From the NCBI RefSeq assembly GCF_000717595.1, contig NZ_JNZO01000039.1, positions 1 to 64,000 of the forward strand: DNA of 64,000 nt, in the 5' to 3' direction. The DNA comes from Streptomyces flavochromogenes (GTDB taxonomy: Bacteria; Actinomycetota; Actinomycetes; Streptomycetales; Streptomycetaceae). Under the pieces are notes generated by a model. That model was given only the letters and a program-made list of their open reading frames with translations, did no database searches and had not been told where the DNA came from. The translations under genes and the position numbers were made by a program. Below are positions 43,679 to 54,467 of this stretch, piece after piece (position 1 is the stretch's first letter; each line of letters starts with the position of its first letter).

Positions 43679-45390
43679 CGGGCCTCCTCGACGGACCCCG
43701 CAGCCGGCCCCCGTACAGCCGCGTCCGGTTCGGGCTCCGGTCCCCGGACAGCCAGGTCCGGCTCCGGCTCGGTCAGGGCGTCCGGGAGGACGACCGTGAA
43801 CTCCGCGCCTCCGTCGAGCCCGTCGGTCACCCGCGCGGAGCCGCCACGCCGCTCGGCGAGCCGGCGTACCAGCGCGAGACCGAGGCCGCGCTTTCCGTGC
43901 GACGGAAGAGCCTTCGTCGACCAGCCCTCGGTGAAGATCAGCTCTCGGCGCTCCTCGGGAACCCCCGGACCGCTGTCCGCGACCCGCAGCACGACCGTAC
44001 GCCCCTCGGTGCGGAACGAGACGTCGATGCGGGCGCCCGGGGTGCCGGCGACGGCGTCCAGGGCGTTGTCGACCAGGTTGCCGACGACGGTGACCAGCTC
44101 GCGCGGGTCGACGAGCCGGTCCGGCAGCAGCGAGTCGGGGGTGAGCCGCAGCGAGGCGCCCCGCTCGGCGGCGACGGTCGCCTTGCCGACCAGGAGCGCC
44201 GCGAGGAGCGGGTCGTGGACCTTCTCCGTGACCTGCTCGGCGGTGGCCCGGTGCACGCCGACCACCTCGGTGACGAACTCGACCGCCTCCTCGTGCATCT
44301 CCAGCTCCAGGAGCCCCAGGAGGGTGTGCATCCGGTTGGCGTGCTCGTGGTCCTGGGCACGGAGCGCGTCGATCAGGCCCCGGGTGGAGTCCAGCTCGCG
44401 CCCGAGCCGCTCCAGCTCCGTGCGGTCGCGGAGGGTCGCCACGGCGCCGCCGTCGTCCGTCGGCATCCGGTTGGCGATGAGCACCCGGTGTCCGCGGACG
44501 GTGAGCAGGTCCTCGCCCGTCACCCGGCCCGCCAGGACGTCGGCCGTACGGCCCCGGCCGAGGACCTCGTCGAGCGGTCGGCCCGCCGCCTCGGGGCCGA
44601 GGCCCAGGAGCCGCTGAGCCTCGTCGTTCATCAGCCGGACGGAGCCGTTGCGGTCCAGGGCCACGACCCCCTCGCGGATGCCGTGCAGCATGGCCTCGCG
44701 TTCGGCGAGCAGCGCCGAGATGTCGGAGAACGCCAGGTCGTGGGTCTGCCGCTGAAGGCGCCGGGAGATCAGGTACGCGGCCAGGGCGCCGGCCGCGAGC
44801 GCCCCGCCCGCGTAGGCGAGGAGGCCCGGGATCGCGGCGAGGAGCCGGTCACGGACGCTGTCGTACTCGATGCCGACCGAGACCGCGCCGACGATCCGCC
44901 CGTCCGCGTCCCGCAGCGGCATCTTGCCGCGCGCCGAGCGGCCCAGGGTGCCGCTGTCGATCTCCATGACCTCGTGCCCGGCGAGGACGTCGGACGGATC
45001 GGTGGACACGCGCCTGCCGATCGCGGCGGGATCGGTGTGCGACCAGCGCACCCCGCGCGTGTCCATGACGACGACGTACTCGGCTCCCGTGGAGGTCCGG
45101 ATCCGCTCGGCCTCCGTCTGCACCGGCCCCCGCGCCGACGGCCGTGTGCCGGTGAGGTCCGCGGCCAGCCGGGGTGACGCCGTGGTCCCCGCGATGGCCA
45201 GGGCGCGCCGCATCGCCTGGTCGTCCAGCTGGGCGCTGAGCGGGGCAAGGAAGAGCCCGGTGGCGAGGACGGTGACACCGGTCGCGATGGCCAGCTGCAT
45301 CAGCAGGACCTGCGAGAACACCCGCTGCGGCCAGCCGAACCGCCGACGGCGCGCACGCGGGCGCGGGGGGCTGGTCTGTGCGGGGCTCAT
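43675..45390 (-). CDS. Sensor histidine kinase, CitA/DctB-DcuS type
   Basis: 571 aa. Two transmembrane helices (about 24-46 and 174-196) flank an extracytoplasmic PAS-like sensor (about 55-170; STGAEYVVVMDTRGVRWSHTDP). A cytoplasmic PAS (about 225-300) leads to the SPOB_a dimerisation helix (LIDALRAQDHEHANRMHTLLGLLELEMHEEA, phospho-His in DHEHANRMHT) and an HATPase (NLVDNALDAV, GKRGLGLALVRRLAERRGG). This architecture senses C4-dicarboxylates or citrate in relatives. The start at ATG 45390 removes a long false extension over the cobW gene. The pair probably governs acetate/carboxylate uptake. Confidence 0.92.
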   Translation of the reverse strand: MSPAQTSPPRPRARRRRFGWPQRVFSQVLLMQLAIATGVTVLATGLFLAPLSAQLDDQAMRRALAIAGTTASPRLAADLTGTRPSARGPVQTEAERIRTSTGAEYVVVMDTRGVRWSHTDPAAIGRRVSTDPSDVLAGHEVMEIDSGTLGRSARGKMPLRDADGRIVGAVSVGIEYDSVRDRLLAAIPGLLAYAGGALAAGALAAYLISRRLQRQTHDLAFSDISALLAEREAMLHGIREGVVALDRNGSVRLMNDEAQRLLGLGPEAAGRPLDEVLGRGRTADVLAGRVTGEDLLTVRGHRVLIANRMPTDDGGAVATLRDRTELERLGRELDSTRGLIDALRAQDHEHANRMHTLLGLLELEMHEEAVEFVTEVVGVHRATAEQVTEKVHDPLLAALLVGKATVAAERGASLRLTPDSLLPDRLVDPRELVTVVGNLVDNALDAVAGTPGARIDVSFRTEGRTVVLRVADSGPGVPEERRELIFTEGWSTKALPSHGKRGLGLALVRRLAERRGGSARVTDGLDGGAEFTVVLPDALTEPEPDLAVRGPEPEPDAAVRGPAAGSVEEAR

Positions 45391-45459
45391 GCCGGAAACG
45401 GTAAGCGGCCACGCCCCGGGACCGGAAACGGCGTCGGCGCGGGTGTCCGTGCGGAAACC

Positions 45460-45465
45460 TATTCT
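45460..45465 (+). promoter_or_regulatory. -10 candidate for the CobW-type gene
   Basis: TATTCT lies in an AT-richer patch, 47 bp ahead of the TTG start. No clear -35 or Zur-type box was found in 45391-45511. Confidence 0.35.
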
Positions 45466-45511
45466 GGGGATCCCACAGCCGTGGGACCCGAAGGAACCGG
45501 AGGCACGTCCC

Positions 45512-46585
45512 TTGACCACGCAGCAGATCCCCGTCGTCGTCCTGGCCGGGTTTCTCGGCGCAGGGAAGACCACGCTCCTCAACCATCTGCTGCGCAGTTC
45601 CCGGGGGACCCGTATCGGCGTGATGGTCAACGACTTCGGCGACATCGGCATCGACGCGATGAGAATCGCCGGGCAGGTCGGCTCCACCGTCTCCCTCGGC
45701 AACGGCTGTCTGTGCTGCGCCGTCGACGTGAGCGAGCTCGACGAGTACCTGGAGGTCCTCACCCGCCCCGAGTCGCGGCTCGACGTGATCGTGATCGAGG
45801 CGAGCGGGCTCGCCGAGCCGCAGGAACTGGTCCGGATGGTCCTCGCCAGCGAGAACGACCGGATCGTGTACGGCGGGCTCGTCCAGGTCGTCGACGCGGC
45901 CGAGTTCTCCGCGACCCGGGAGCGCCACCCCGAGACCGACCGGCACCTGCCGATCGCCGACCTCGTGGTCGTGAACAAGACCGACCGGGTTTCCGGGGCC
46001 GAGCTGCTCGCCGTCCACGAGACGGTGGCGGGACTCGCCGGGAAGGCCGTGGTCGTCGACGCCACGCACGGGCGGATCGACCCGGAGCTGCTCTTCGACC
46101 GTGTGGTCCCCGAGGGCGAGATCGAGGGCCAGATGTCGATCGAGGACATCCTGTACGGGGACGGGGACGGGGACGGGGACGGGGACGGGGACCCGCGGGC
46201 CCACACCCACACGTCGTACGAGACCGTCTCCCTGACCGCGGCCACCCCGCTCCACCCGCGCCGGCTGATGGCCTTCCTCGACGCGCGGCCGGAGGGTCTC
46301 TACCGGATCAAGGGCTTCGTCGACTTCGGCGCCGCCGACCCGGACAACCGCTATGCCGTGCACGCGGTCGGCCGTTTCCTGCGCTTCTACCCCGAGCGAT
46401 GGCCCGGGGGCGAGGAGCGGCTCACCCAGCTCGTCCTCATCGGCTCCGGCGTCGACGCGGCCGGCCTGCGCAAGGAGCTCGCGGAGTGCGAGCAGAACGG
46501 ACCGCAGGACGCCCCCGACGAACACAGCATGTGGGGCGTCCTGCGGTACGTACAGCAGACGGAGGAGGAGCCGGAGGCGCCGTAG
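45512..46585 (+). CDS. CobW/ZNG-type GTPase (metal chaperone family)
   Basis: 357 aa. G3E GTPase with Walker A AGFLGAGKTTLLNHLL (about 12-27), the metal-binding GNGCLCCAV (CxCC, about 67-75), Walker B EASGLAEP and the base-recognition VNKTD. The C-terminal CobW_C domain spans about 245-340. Family members load zinc or cobalt onto target enzymes; the target here is unknown. A (Gly-Asp)6 run near 216-227, encoded by six GGGGAC repeats, is followed by HTHT. The TTG at 45512 follows GGAGG (8 nt); no ATG gives a better domain start. It is divergent from the CitA-type kinase. Confidence 0.88.
   Translation: MTTQQIPVVVLAGFLGAGKTTLLNHLLRSSRGTRIGVMVNDFGDIGIDAMRIAGQVGSTVSLGNGCLCCAVDVSELDEYLEVLTRPESRLDVIVIEASGLAEPQELVRMVLASENDRIVYGGLVQVVDAAEFSATRERHPETDRHLPIADLVVVNKTDRVSGAELLAVHETVAGLAGKAVVVDATHGRIDPELLFDRVVPEGEIEGQMSIEDILYGDGDGDGDGDGDPRAHTHTSYETVSLTAATPLHPRRLMAFLDARPEGLYRIKGFVDFGAADPDNRYAVHAVGRFLRFYPERWPGGEERLTQLVLIGSGVDAAGLRKELAECEQNGPQDAPDEHSMWGVLRYVQQTEEEPEAP
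46157..46192. repeat. Six GGGGAC hexanucleotide repeats in the CobW-type gene
   Basis: Six perfect tandem GGGGAC units encode (Gly-Asp)n, just before a His/Thr run. Hexamer changes stay in frame, so copy variation would lengthen a flexible acidic linker without breaking the protein. Confidence 0.95.
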
Positions 46586-46596
46586 GACGCCTCCGG
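46571..46596. terminator. Hairpin spanning the cobW stop codon
   Basis: CCGGAGGCG (46571-46579) pairs with CGCCTCCGG (46588-46596); the TAG stop lies in the loop. It separates the convergent cobW-type and parC genes. Confidence 0.7.
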
Positions 46597-46603
46597 GCCC
46601 CGG

Positions 46604-49063
<2,460 letters not shown>

Positions 49064-49244
49064 CGCGGCTGCGGCTCCTTCACCAACAAGGTTGATCTGA
49101 CGCGGACCATTGTGGACCGTGCCACCGACAACGCCGACCGCGACCCGGAAGAGGGACATCTCCCGGGGGCGGGAACTTCGCCAGGTGTCGGCGCGCTTGC
49201 ATACAGTGGCAGGACTTTTTCACATCGCGATCGAAGGGACGTAC

Positions 49245-50603
49245 ATGCCCATGGGTCACACGGCCACGGCCGAGGCCGGCTCCGGCGGCCTGACAGCGAC
49301 CGAGCACCGGTTGGCGAACGGCCTGCGGGTGGTGCTCTCGGAGGACCACCTGACCCCGGTCGCCGCGGTCTGCCTCTGGTACGACGTCGGCTCGCGGCAC
49401 GAGGTCCCGGGCCGCACGGGCCTCGCCCACCTCTTCGAGCACCTGATGTTCCAGGGTTCGAAGCAGGTCCACGGGAACGGGCACTTCGAGCTCGTGCAGG
49501 GCGCCGGCGGCTCGCTCAACGGCACGACGAGCTTCGAGCGCACCAACTACTTCGAGACCATGCCCACGCACCAGCTGGAGCTCGCGCTCTGGCTGGAGGC
49601 CGACCGCATGGGCTCGCTGCTCGCCGCCCTGGACGACGAGTCCATGGAGAACCAGCGGGACGTCGTCAAGAACGAGCGCCGCCAGCGCTACGACAACGTG
49701 CCGTACGGCACGGCCTTCGAGAAGCTGACCGCCCTGGCCTACCCGGACGGGCACCCGTACCACCACACGCCGATCGGCTCGATGGCCGACCTGGACGCGG
49801 CCACCCTGGAGGACGCGCGGAACTTCTTCCGCACGTACTACGCCCCGAACAACGCCGTGCTGTCGGTCGTCGGCGACATCGACCCGGAGCAGACCCTCGC
49901 CTGGGTCGAGAAGTACTTCGGCTCCATCCCCGGCCACGACGGCAAGCCGGCACCGCGCTCCGGCGACCTGCCCGAGGTCATCGGCGAGCAGCTGCGCGAG
50001 GTCGTCGAGGAGGAGGTCCCGGCCCGTGCGCTGATGGCCGCCTACCGGCTGCCGCACGACGGCACGCGCGCGTGCGACGCCGCCGACCTGGCCCTGACGG
50101 TCCTCGGCGGCGGCGAGTCCTCCCGGCTGCACAACCGCCTGGTACGCCGCGACCGTACGGCCGTGGCCGCCGGCTTCGGCATGCTGCGGCTCGCCGGCGC
50201 GCCCTCGCTCGGCTGGCTGGACGTGAAGACCTCCGGCGGGGTCGAGGTCCCGCAGATCGAGGCGGCCGTCGACGAGGAGCTCGCCCGGTTCGCCGCCGAG
50301 GGCCCCACGCCCGAGGAGATGGAGCGCGCGCAGGCCCAGTTGGAGCGCGAGTGGCTCGACCGGCTCGGCACCGTCGCGGGCCGCGCCGACGAACTGTGCC
50401 GGTACGCCGTGCTGTTCGGCGACCCGCAGCTCGCGCTGACCGCCGTCGACCGGGTCCTGGCGATCACCGCCGACGAGGTGCAGGCGGTGGCCGCCGCCAC
50501 GCTGCGCCCCGACAACCGCGCGGTGCTGGTCTACGAGCCCCTGGCGACCGAACAGAGCGACAACGCCGACGGCGACGACGAGGAAGAGGGAGCGGACCAG
50601 TGA
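49245..50603 (+). CDS. M16 metallopeptidase (active subunit)
   Basis: 452 aa. Inverted zinc motif HLFEHLMF (His-x2-Glu-His, near 65-69) with the distal Glu in ENQRDVVKNER (about 137-147), so the peptidase is catalytically competent. The second half is the inactive M16_C domain (FFRTYYAPNNAVLSVVGDI onward). No signal peptide is visible, so it is cytoplasmic or cell-associated. Processing peptidases of this family handle small peptides or peptide precursors. ATG 49245 follows GAAGGGACG. It overlaps the following M16 gene by four bases (GTGA), and the pair forms the typical two-subunit arrangement. Confidence 0.92.
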   Translation: MPMGHTATAEAGSGGLTATEHRLANGLRVVLSEDHLTPVAAVCLWYDVGSRHEVPGRTGLAHLFEHLMFQGSKQVHGNGHFELVQGAGGSLNGTTSFERTNYFETMPTHQLELALWLEADRMGSLLAALDDESMENQRDVVKNERRQRYDNVPYGTAFEKLTALAYPDGHPYHHTPIGSMADLDAATLEDARNFFRTYYAPNNAVLSVVGDIDPEQTLAWVEKYFGSIPGHDGKPAPRSGDLPEVIGEQLREVVEEEVPARALMAAYRLPHDGTRACDAADLALTVLGGGESSRLHNRLVRRDRTAVAAGFGMLRLAGAPSLGWLDVKTSGGVEVPQIEAAVDEELARFAAEGPTPEEMERAQAQLEREWLDRLGTVAGRADELCRYAVLFGDPQLALTAVDRVLAITADEVQAVAAATLRPDNRAVLVYEPLATEQSDNADGDDEEEGADQ

Positions 50604-51997
50604 CCGACGCCGCCGCGTCTTTGACGAGCATGGACTTCCACCCGCAGCCGACGCCCGGCACCGCCCGGCCCTGGGCCTTCCCGGCCCCGGACCGCGGCGC
50701 CCTGGACAACGGCCTGACGGTGCTCACCAGCCACCGCCCCGGCCAGCAGGTGGTGGCCGTGGAGATCTTCCTGCCGGCCCCGCTGGACGCCGAGCCCGCG
50801 GGTCTCGACGGTGTAGCCACCATCATGGCCCGCGCGCTCTTCGAGGGCACGGACCAGCAGAGCGCCGAGGAGTTCGCGGCCGAGCTGGAGCGCTGCGGCG
50901 CCACGCTCGACGCGCACGCCGACCACCCGGGCGTACGGGTCTCCCTCGAGGTTCCCGTCTCCCGGCTGCCCAAGGCGCTCGGTCTGGTCTCCGAGGCCCT
51001 GATCGCGCCGGCCTTCCTCGAGACCGAGGTCGAGCGCCTGGTGCGCAACCGCCTCGACGAGATCCCGCACGAGACGGCCAACCCGTCCCGCCGCGCCGCC
51101 AAGCAGCTCTCCAAGGAGCTCTTCCCGGCCGAGGCCCGGATGTCCCGGCCGCGCCAGGGCACCGAGGAGACCGTCGAGGCGATCGACGCCGCCGCTGTCC
51201 GCGCCTTCTACGAGGCGCACGTCCGGCCCGCCACGGCCACCGCCGTGGTCGTCGGCGACCTCACCGGTGTCGACCTGGACAAGGTCCTCGCCGAGACCCT
51301 GGGCGCCTGGACCGGCGAGCCGGCCGAGCCGCTCCCGATGCCGCCGATCACCGCCGACGACACCGGACGGGTCGTGATCGTGGACCGTCCCGGCGCCGTC
51401 CAGACCCAGTTGCTGATCGGCCGGGTCGGACCCGACCGCCACGACAGCGTCTGGCCGGCCCAGGTCCTGGGCACGTACTGCCTCGGTGGCACCCTCACCT
51501 CGCGGCTCGACCGGGTCCTGCGCGAGGAGAAGGGCTACACGTACGGCGTGCGCGCCTTCGGGCAGGTGCTCCGCTCGGACGGCCGGGGGAACGGCGCGTC
51601 GATGCTCGCCATCAGCGGCTCCATCGACACGCCCAACACCGGCCCGGCTCTTGACGACCTGTGGAAGGTGCTGCGGACGCTGGCCGCGGAGGGTCTCACC
51701 GACGCCGAGCGGGAGACGGCCGTGCAGAACCTGGTGGGCGTCGCGCCGCTCAAGTACGAGACCGCCGCATCCGTCGCCGGGACGCTCTCCGACCAGGTCG
51801 AGCAGCACCTCCCGGACGACTACCAGGCCCAGTTGTACGCGCGGCTGGCCGAGACCGGCACGGTCGAGGCGACCGCGGCCGTGGTCAGTGCCTTCCCCGT
51901 GGACCGGCTCGTCACGGTGCTCGTCGGTGACGCGGCGCAGATCGCGGAGCCGGTGCGCGCGCTCGGGATCGGTGAAGTGACCGTCGTGACCGGCTGA
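50600..51997 (+). CDS. M16-family protein lacking the zinc site (partner subunit)
   Basis: 465 aa. M16 fold with the C-terminal segment FYEAHVRPATATAVVVGDLTGVDLDKVL and the Arg-Tyr-type element REEKGYTYGVRAFG. The position of the HxxEH zinc motif reads ATIMARALFEG, with neither histidine, so this is the non-catalytic half, as in mitochondrial processing peptidase alpha or the PqqF/insulinase-like pairs of bacteria. The GTG at 50600 overlaps the stop of the active subunit (GTGA), implying translational coupling and a complex of both products. It ends at a terminator. Confidence 0.9.
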   Translation: MTDAAASLTSMDFHPQPTPGTARPWAFPAPDRGALDNGLTVLTSHRPGQQVVAVEIFLPAPLDAEPAGLDGVATIMARALFEGTDQQSAEEFAAELERCGATLDAHADHPGVRVSLEVPVSRLPKALGLVSEALIAPAFLETEVERLVRNRLDEIPHETANPSRRAAKQLSKELFPAEARMSRPRQGTEETVEAIDAAAVRAFYEAHVRPATATAVVVGDLTGVDLDKVLAETLGAWTGEPAEPLPMPPITADDTGRVVIVDRPGAVQTQLLIGRVGPDRHDSVWPAQVLGTYCLGGTLTSRLDRVLREEKGYTYGVRAFGQVLRSDGRGNGASMLAISGSIDTPNTGPALDDLWKVLRTLAAEGLTDAERETAVQNLVGVAPLKYETAASVAGTLSDQVEQHLPDDYQAQLYARLAETGTVEATAAVVSAFPVDRLVTVLVGDAAQIAEPVRALGIGEVTVVTG

Positions 51998-52020
51998 TTC
52001 ACGCCGCCGACACGGCAAGC

Positions 52021-52054
52021 GAGGGCCCCGACGGCATAGTTCGTCGGGGTCCTC
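52021..52054 (+). terminator. Terminator after the M16 pair
   Basis: GAGGGCCCCGACG (52021-52033) pairs with CGTCGGGGTCCTC (52042-52054), one G-U pair, around an 8-nt loop, followed by CCCTTT. Confidence 0.85.
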
Positions 52055-52123
52055 CCCTTTGTCCGTATTGGGATCAAGGGTGGTCGTATGCCCTGTGGCA
52101 TGTCTTACAAAATGCGTGTCCGG

Positions 52124-52153
52124 TTGGTGATTGAAAGACGATCCGCATAGCGT
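52124..52153 (+). promoter_or_regulatory. Putative promoter of the riboswitch-M23 transcript
   Basis: TTGGTG (52124-52129) and TAGCGT (52148-52153) are 18 bp apart and lie about 50 bp upstream of the riboswitch core. This is a plausible HrdB-type promoter; not demonstrated. Confidence 0.4.
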
Positions 52154-52199
52154 CGGTGCGTCTGTTCGTCAGTTGCACGTGCCGCACCCGCGGCATCGG

Positions 52200-52358
52200 A
52201 CAGACATCGCCGAGTCCCCGTCAGGCGCGAGCCTGGGGAGCCGGGGACCCACACGTAGTCCCTGGGGTGAATCGGGTGCCTTCGTCTCGTACGGAGGGGC
52301 CCGTAGGAGACCTTCCTGCTCCGAACCCGTCAGCTAACCCGGTAGGCGAGAGGGAAGG
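52200..52358 (+). ncRNA. c-di-AMP riboswitch (ydaO-yuaA, RF00379 type)
   Basis: The conserved blocks of the ydaO aptamer are visible in order: CGCCGAGTCC (52208-52217), GGGGAGCCGGGGACCCA (52235-52251), GGGGTGAATC (52264-52273), CCGAACCCGTCAGCTAACCC (52321-52340) and GGTAGGCG (52341-52348), with GGAAGGAA further on. This RNA turns off expression when cyclic di-AMP is high. It sits directly in front of the M23 peptidase gene, the usual place in actinomycetes, where such riboswitches govern cell-wall hydrolases of growth and spore germination. Confidence 0.93.
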
Positions 52359-52375
52359 AAAGGATCAGCCCCTAC

Positions 52376-53146
52376 ATGGCGTTCACCCGTGCCACCGGGA
52401 AGCATCGTGCTCCGAGCCGGATGGCGCGCCGCGGCGTGGGCATCGCCGGCGCGGCGACGCTCGCCACCACCGGCGTCATCGGAACCCTGGCTTCCCCGGC
52501 GCTCGCCGCCGACACGGACAACCGCTCGCTCGAGGACACCGGTCTCACCAAGGTGATCACCGAGGACTCCCTCGCCGAGCGCATCGACGCCCAGGCCGCC
52601 GCCCAGGAGCAGGAGGCCTTCGAGGTCGCCGCCAAGGCGAAGGCCAAGGCCGAGGCGAAGCGCAAGGCCGAGGCCCGTGCCAAGGAGATCCGCGAGGCCG
52701 AGCAGCGTGCGGCCCGTGAGGCCGAGCGTCGCCGCCTGGCCTCCTTCCAGCTGCCCGTCGAGGGCTCGTACGTGTCCACCGGCTACCAGACCGGCGGCTC
52801 GCTCTGGTCCTCCGGCAGCCACTCCGGCATCGACTTCCACGCCGCATACGGCAGCAGCGTCGTCTCCGTCGGCTCGGGCACCGTCGTCGAGGCCGGCTGG
52901 GGCGGCGCGTACGGCAACAACATCGTCATCCGGATGAACGACGGCACGTACACCCAGTACGGTCACCTCTCCTCCATCGGGGTCTACGTCGGTCAGAGCG
53001 TCGAGCCGGGAGAGCGGATAGGCATCTCGGGCTCGACCGGGAACTCGACCGGCCCCCACCTCCACTTCGAGGCGCGGACGACGTCGGAGTACGGCTCCGA
53101 CATCAACCCGATCTCGTACCTGCGTGCCCGCGGCGTCAACGTCTGA
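52376..53146 (+). CDS. Secreted M23 peptidase (LytM/lysostaphin type), c-di-AMP controlled
   Basis: 256 aa. N-terminal signal peptide with a twin-arginine-like run (RMARRGVGIAGAATLATTGVIG; cleavage near ALAADT), then a Glu/Lys/Ala coiled coil (about 68-118) and the M23 domain (about 125-250). Zinc ligands are HSGIDFHA (His and Asp) and GPHLHFEA. Such enzymes cut peptide cross-links of peptidoglycan; the coiled coil may tether or regulate it. Translation starts at ATG 52376, 8 bases after the last riboswitch block, with GGAAGGAAAGG as ribosome site. It ends at a strong terminator. Confidence 0.94.
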   Translation: MAFTRATGKHRAPSRMARRGVGIAGAATLATTGVIGTLASPALAADTDNRSLEDTGLTKVITEDSLAERIDAQAAAQEQEAFEVAAKAKAKAEAKRKAEARAKEIREAEQRAAREAERRRLASFQLPVEGSYVSTGYQTGGSLWSSGSHSGIDFHAAYGSSVVSVGSGTVVEAGWGGAYGNNIVIRMNDGTYTQYGHLSSIGVYVGQSVEPGERIGISGSTGNSTGPHLHFEARTTSEYGSDINPISYLRARGVNV

Positions 53147-53195
53147 TCCAGGACGTCCCTCGCACAGGCCGGCGGCTCCGCCGCCCCCGCATCGC

Positions 53196-53228
53196 AAAAG
53201 CCCCGGCTCGGACAGAGCCGGGGCTTTT
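53196..53228 (+). terminator. M23 gene terminator
   Basis: A perfect 14-bp stem AAAAGCCCCGGCTC (53196-53209) / GAGCCGGGGCTTTT (53215-53228) with a 5-nt loop and T-rich end. Confidence 0.93.
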
Positions 53229-53357
53229 CGTCGGTCGTGGGACCTCGATATTCCACCGGGGCATCGGAAATTCCGGCGCGCTGCAATAGAGTCGCAGATC
53301 GGGCGCAGAACAGGCGCCGTCGGAATTGACTCGCGCAGACCAAGGCGGAGGTCGGAC

Positions 53358-54041
53358 ATGCGCATTCCCGCGCACTCGGTATGCACGGCGATCCGGGACG
53401 ACATCGTCTCCGGCGTCTTCGAGCGGGGCAGCCGGCTGACCGAGGATCAGCTGGCCCGCCGGTACGGGGTCTCCCGCGTCCCGGTCCGCGAGGCCCTGCG
53501 CACCCTGGAGTCCGAGGGTTTCGTCGTCTCCCGCCGCCACGCCGGGGCGCATGTCGCCGAGCCCACCGAGCAGGAGGCGGCCGATCTGCTGGACATGCGG
53601 GCGCTGCTCGAACCGCTGGGGGCGGCCCGCGCCGCCCAGCGGCGCACGGAGGCTCATCTCAAGGTGCTGCGCGGCCTGGTCAGGCTGGGGCAGGAGCGGG
53701 CCAGGCGCGGGCAGGGCGAGGATCTGCGCTCCCTCGGAGGCTGGTTCCACGAGACGCTCGCGCAGGCCTCCGGCAGCCCGGCCCTGACGGCGCTGCTGAC
53801 CCAGCTGAGGCACAAGATCGCCTGGATGTACGCGGTCGAGGAGCCCGAGCGGCCGGTGGACGCCTGGGCCGAGCACGGCGCGATCGTGGACGCCGTGGCG
53901 CGCGGGGACGCCGAGCGGGCGCGGACGCTGACCGCGCTGCACGCGGAGCGCTCGCAGTCGCTGCACCGCCTCAAGCGGCAGGACCGCGGTCGTGTGAGGG
54001 TTTCGCAACATGCAGTCAACACGGCGGGTTCCCGGAATTAA
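53358..54041 (+). CDS. GntR-family regulator, FCD (FadR/VanR) type
   Basis: 227 aa. Winged helix AIRDDIVSGVFERGSRLTEDQLARRYGVSRVPVREALRTLESEGFVVSRRHAGAHV (about 10-65), then an FCD domain (ADLLDMRALLEPLGAARAAQ ... FHETLAQASGSPALTALLTQL ... HGAIVDAVARGDAERA), in which FHE and HGAIVDA supply the usual metal/ligand residues. It probably responds to a small acid. The ATG at 53358 follows GCGGAGG. Neighbours (M23 peptidase, HPr) give no clear target; it ends at a convergent terminator shared with ptsH. Confidence 0.88.
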   Translation: MRIPAHSVCTAIRDDIVSGVFERGSRLTEDQLARRYGVSRVPVREALRTLESEGFVVSRRHAGAHVAEPTEQEAADLLDMRALLEPLGAARAAQRRTEAHLKVLRGLVRLGQERARRGQGEDLRSLGGWFHETLAQASGSPALTALLTQLRHKIAWMYAVEEPERPVDAWAEHGAIVDAVARGDAERARTLTALHAERSQSLHRLKRQDRGRVRVSQHAVNTAGSRN

Positions 54042-54118
54042 CGCGCGCATCGTATACATGGAATAGGAATTCGGCGCCGTTGCTTCGTGCTGCCCGAAAG
54101 AGGGGCAGTGGAAAAGCG

Positions 54119-54158
54119 AAAGGCCGTGACCACCGGAATTCCGGCGGTCACGGCCTTT
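54119..54158. terminator. Bidirectional terminator
   Basis: AAAGGCCGTGACC... (54119-54136) pairs with CCGGCGGTCACGGCCTT (54141-54157), one mismatch, around a 4-nt loop (AATT), flanked by A and T runs. It separates the convergent gntR and ptsH genes. Confidence 0.85.
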
Positions 54159-54185
54159 TCGTCGTACAGAGGGGGACGACCCGGA

Positions 54186-54467
54186 TCAGACGGTCTCGGG
54201 AAGCTCGTCCAGACCCTCGGCGACCAGCTTCGCCAGACGGTCCAGCGCGGCCTCGGCGCCGTCGGCCTCCGAGGCGAGGACGATCTCCTCGCCGCCCTGC
54301 GCGCCCAGGCCGAGCACCGCGAGCATGGAGGCGGCGTTCACCGGGGTGCCGTCGGACTTGGCGATCGTCACCGGAACGCCGGAAGCCGTGGCGGCACGGA
54401 CGAAGATGGACGCGGGGCGGGCGTGCAGGCCCTCGGCCCAGCCGACGTTGACGCGGCGCTCAGCCAT
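54186..54467 (-). CDS. ptsH: HPr, phosphocarrier protein of the PTS
   Basis: 93 aa, the usual HPr length. The phosphorylated histidine is in GLHARPAS (His 15) and the regulatory region is SMLAVLGLGA. HPr carries phosphate from enzyme I to sugar-specific EII components and in Streptomyces also affects development. The ATG at 54467 begins MAERRVNV, after GAAGGG at good spacing; an in-frame ATG at 54482 would add five residues. The gene stands alone; enzyme I and EII genes are elsewhere. Confidence 0.96.
   Translation of the reverse strand: MAERRVNVGWAEGLHARPASIFVRAATASGVPVTIAKSDGTPVNAASMLAVLGLGAQGGEEIVLASEADGAEAALDRLAKLVAEGLDELPETV

Noticed and set aside
45391..45511. Zur box before the CobW-type gene
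   Set aside because: No TGAAAATGATTTTCA-like palindrome was seen; only a short CCCAC/GTGGG hairpin.
43675..46245. 856-aa version of the CitA-type kinase
   Set aside because: The extra residues lie over the cobW-type gene and the divergent promoter; the transmembrane and sensor domains begin at the ATG 45390.
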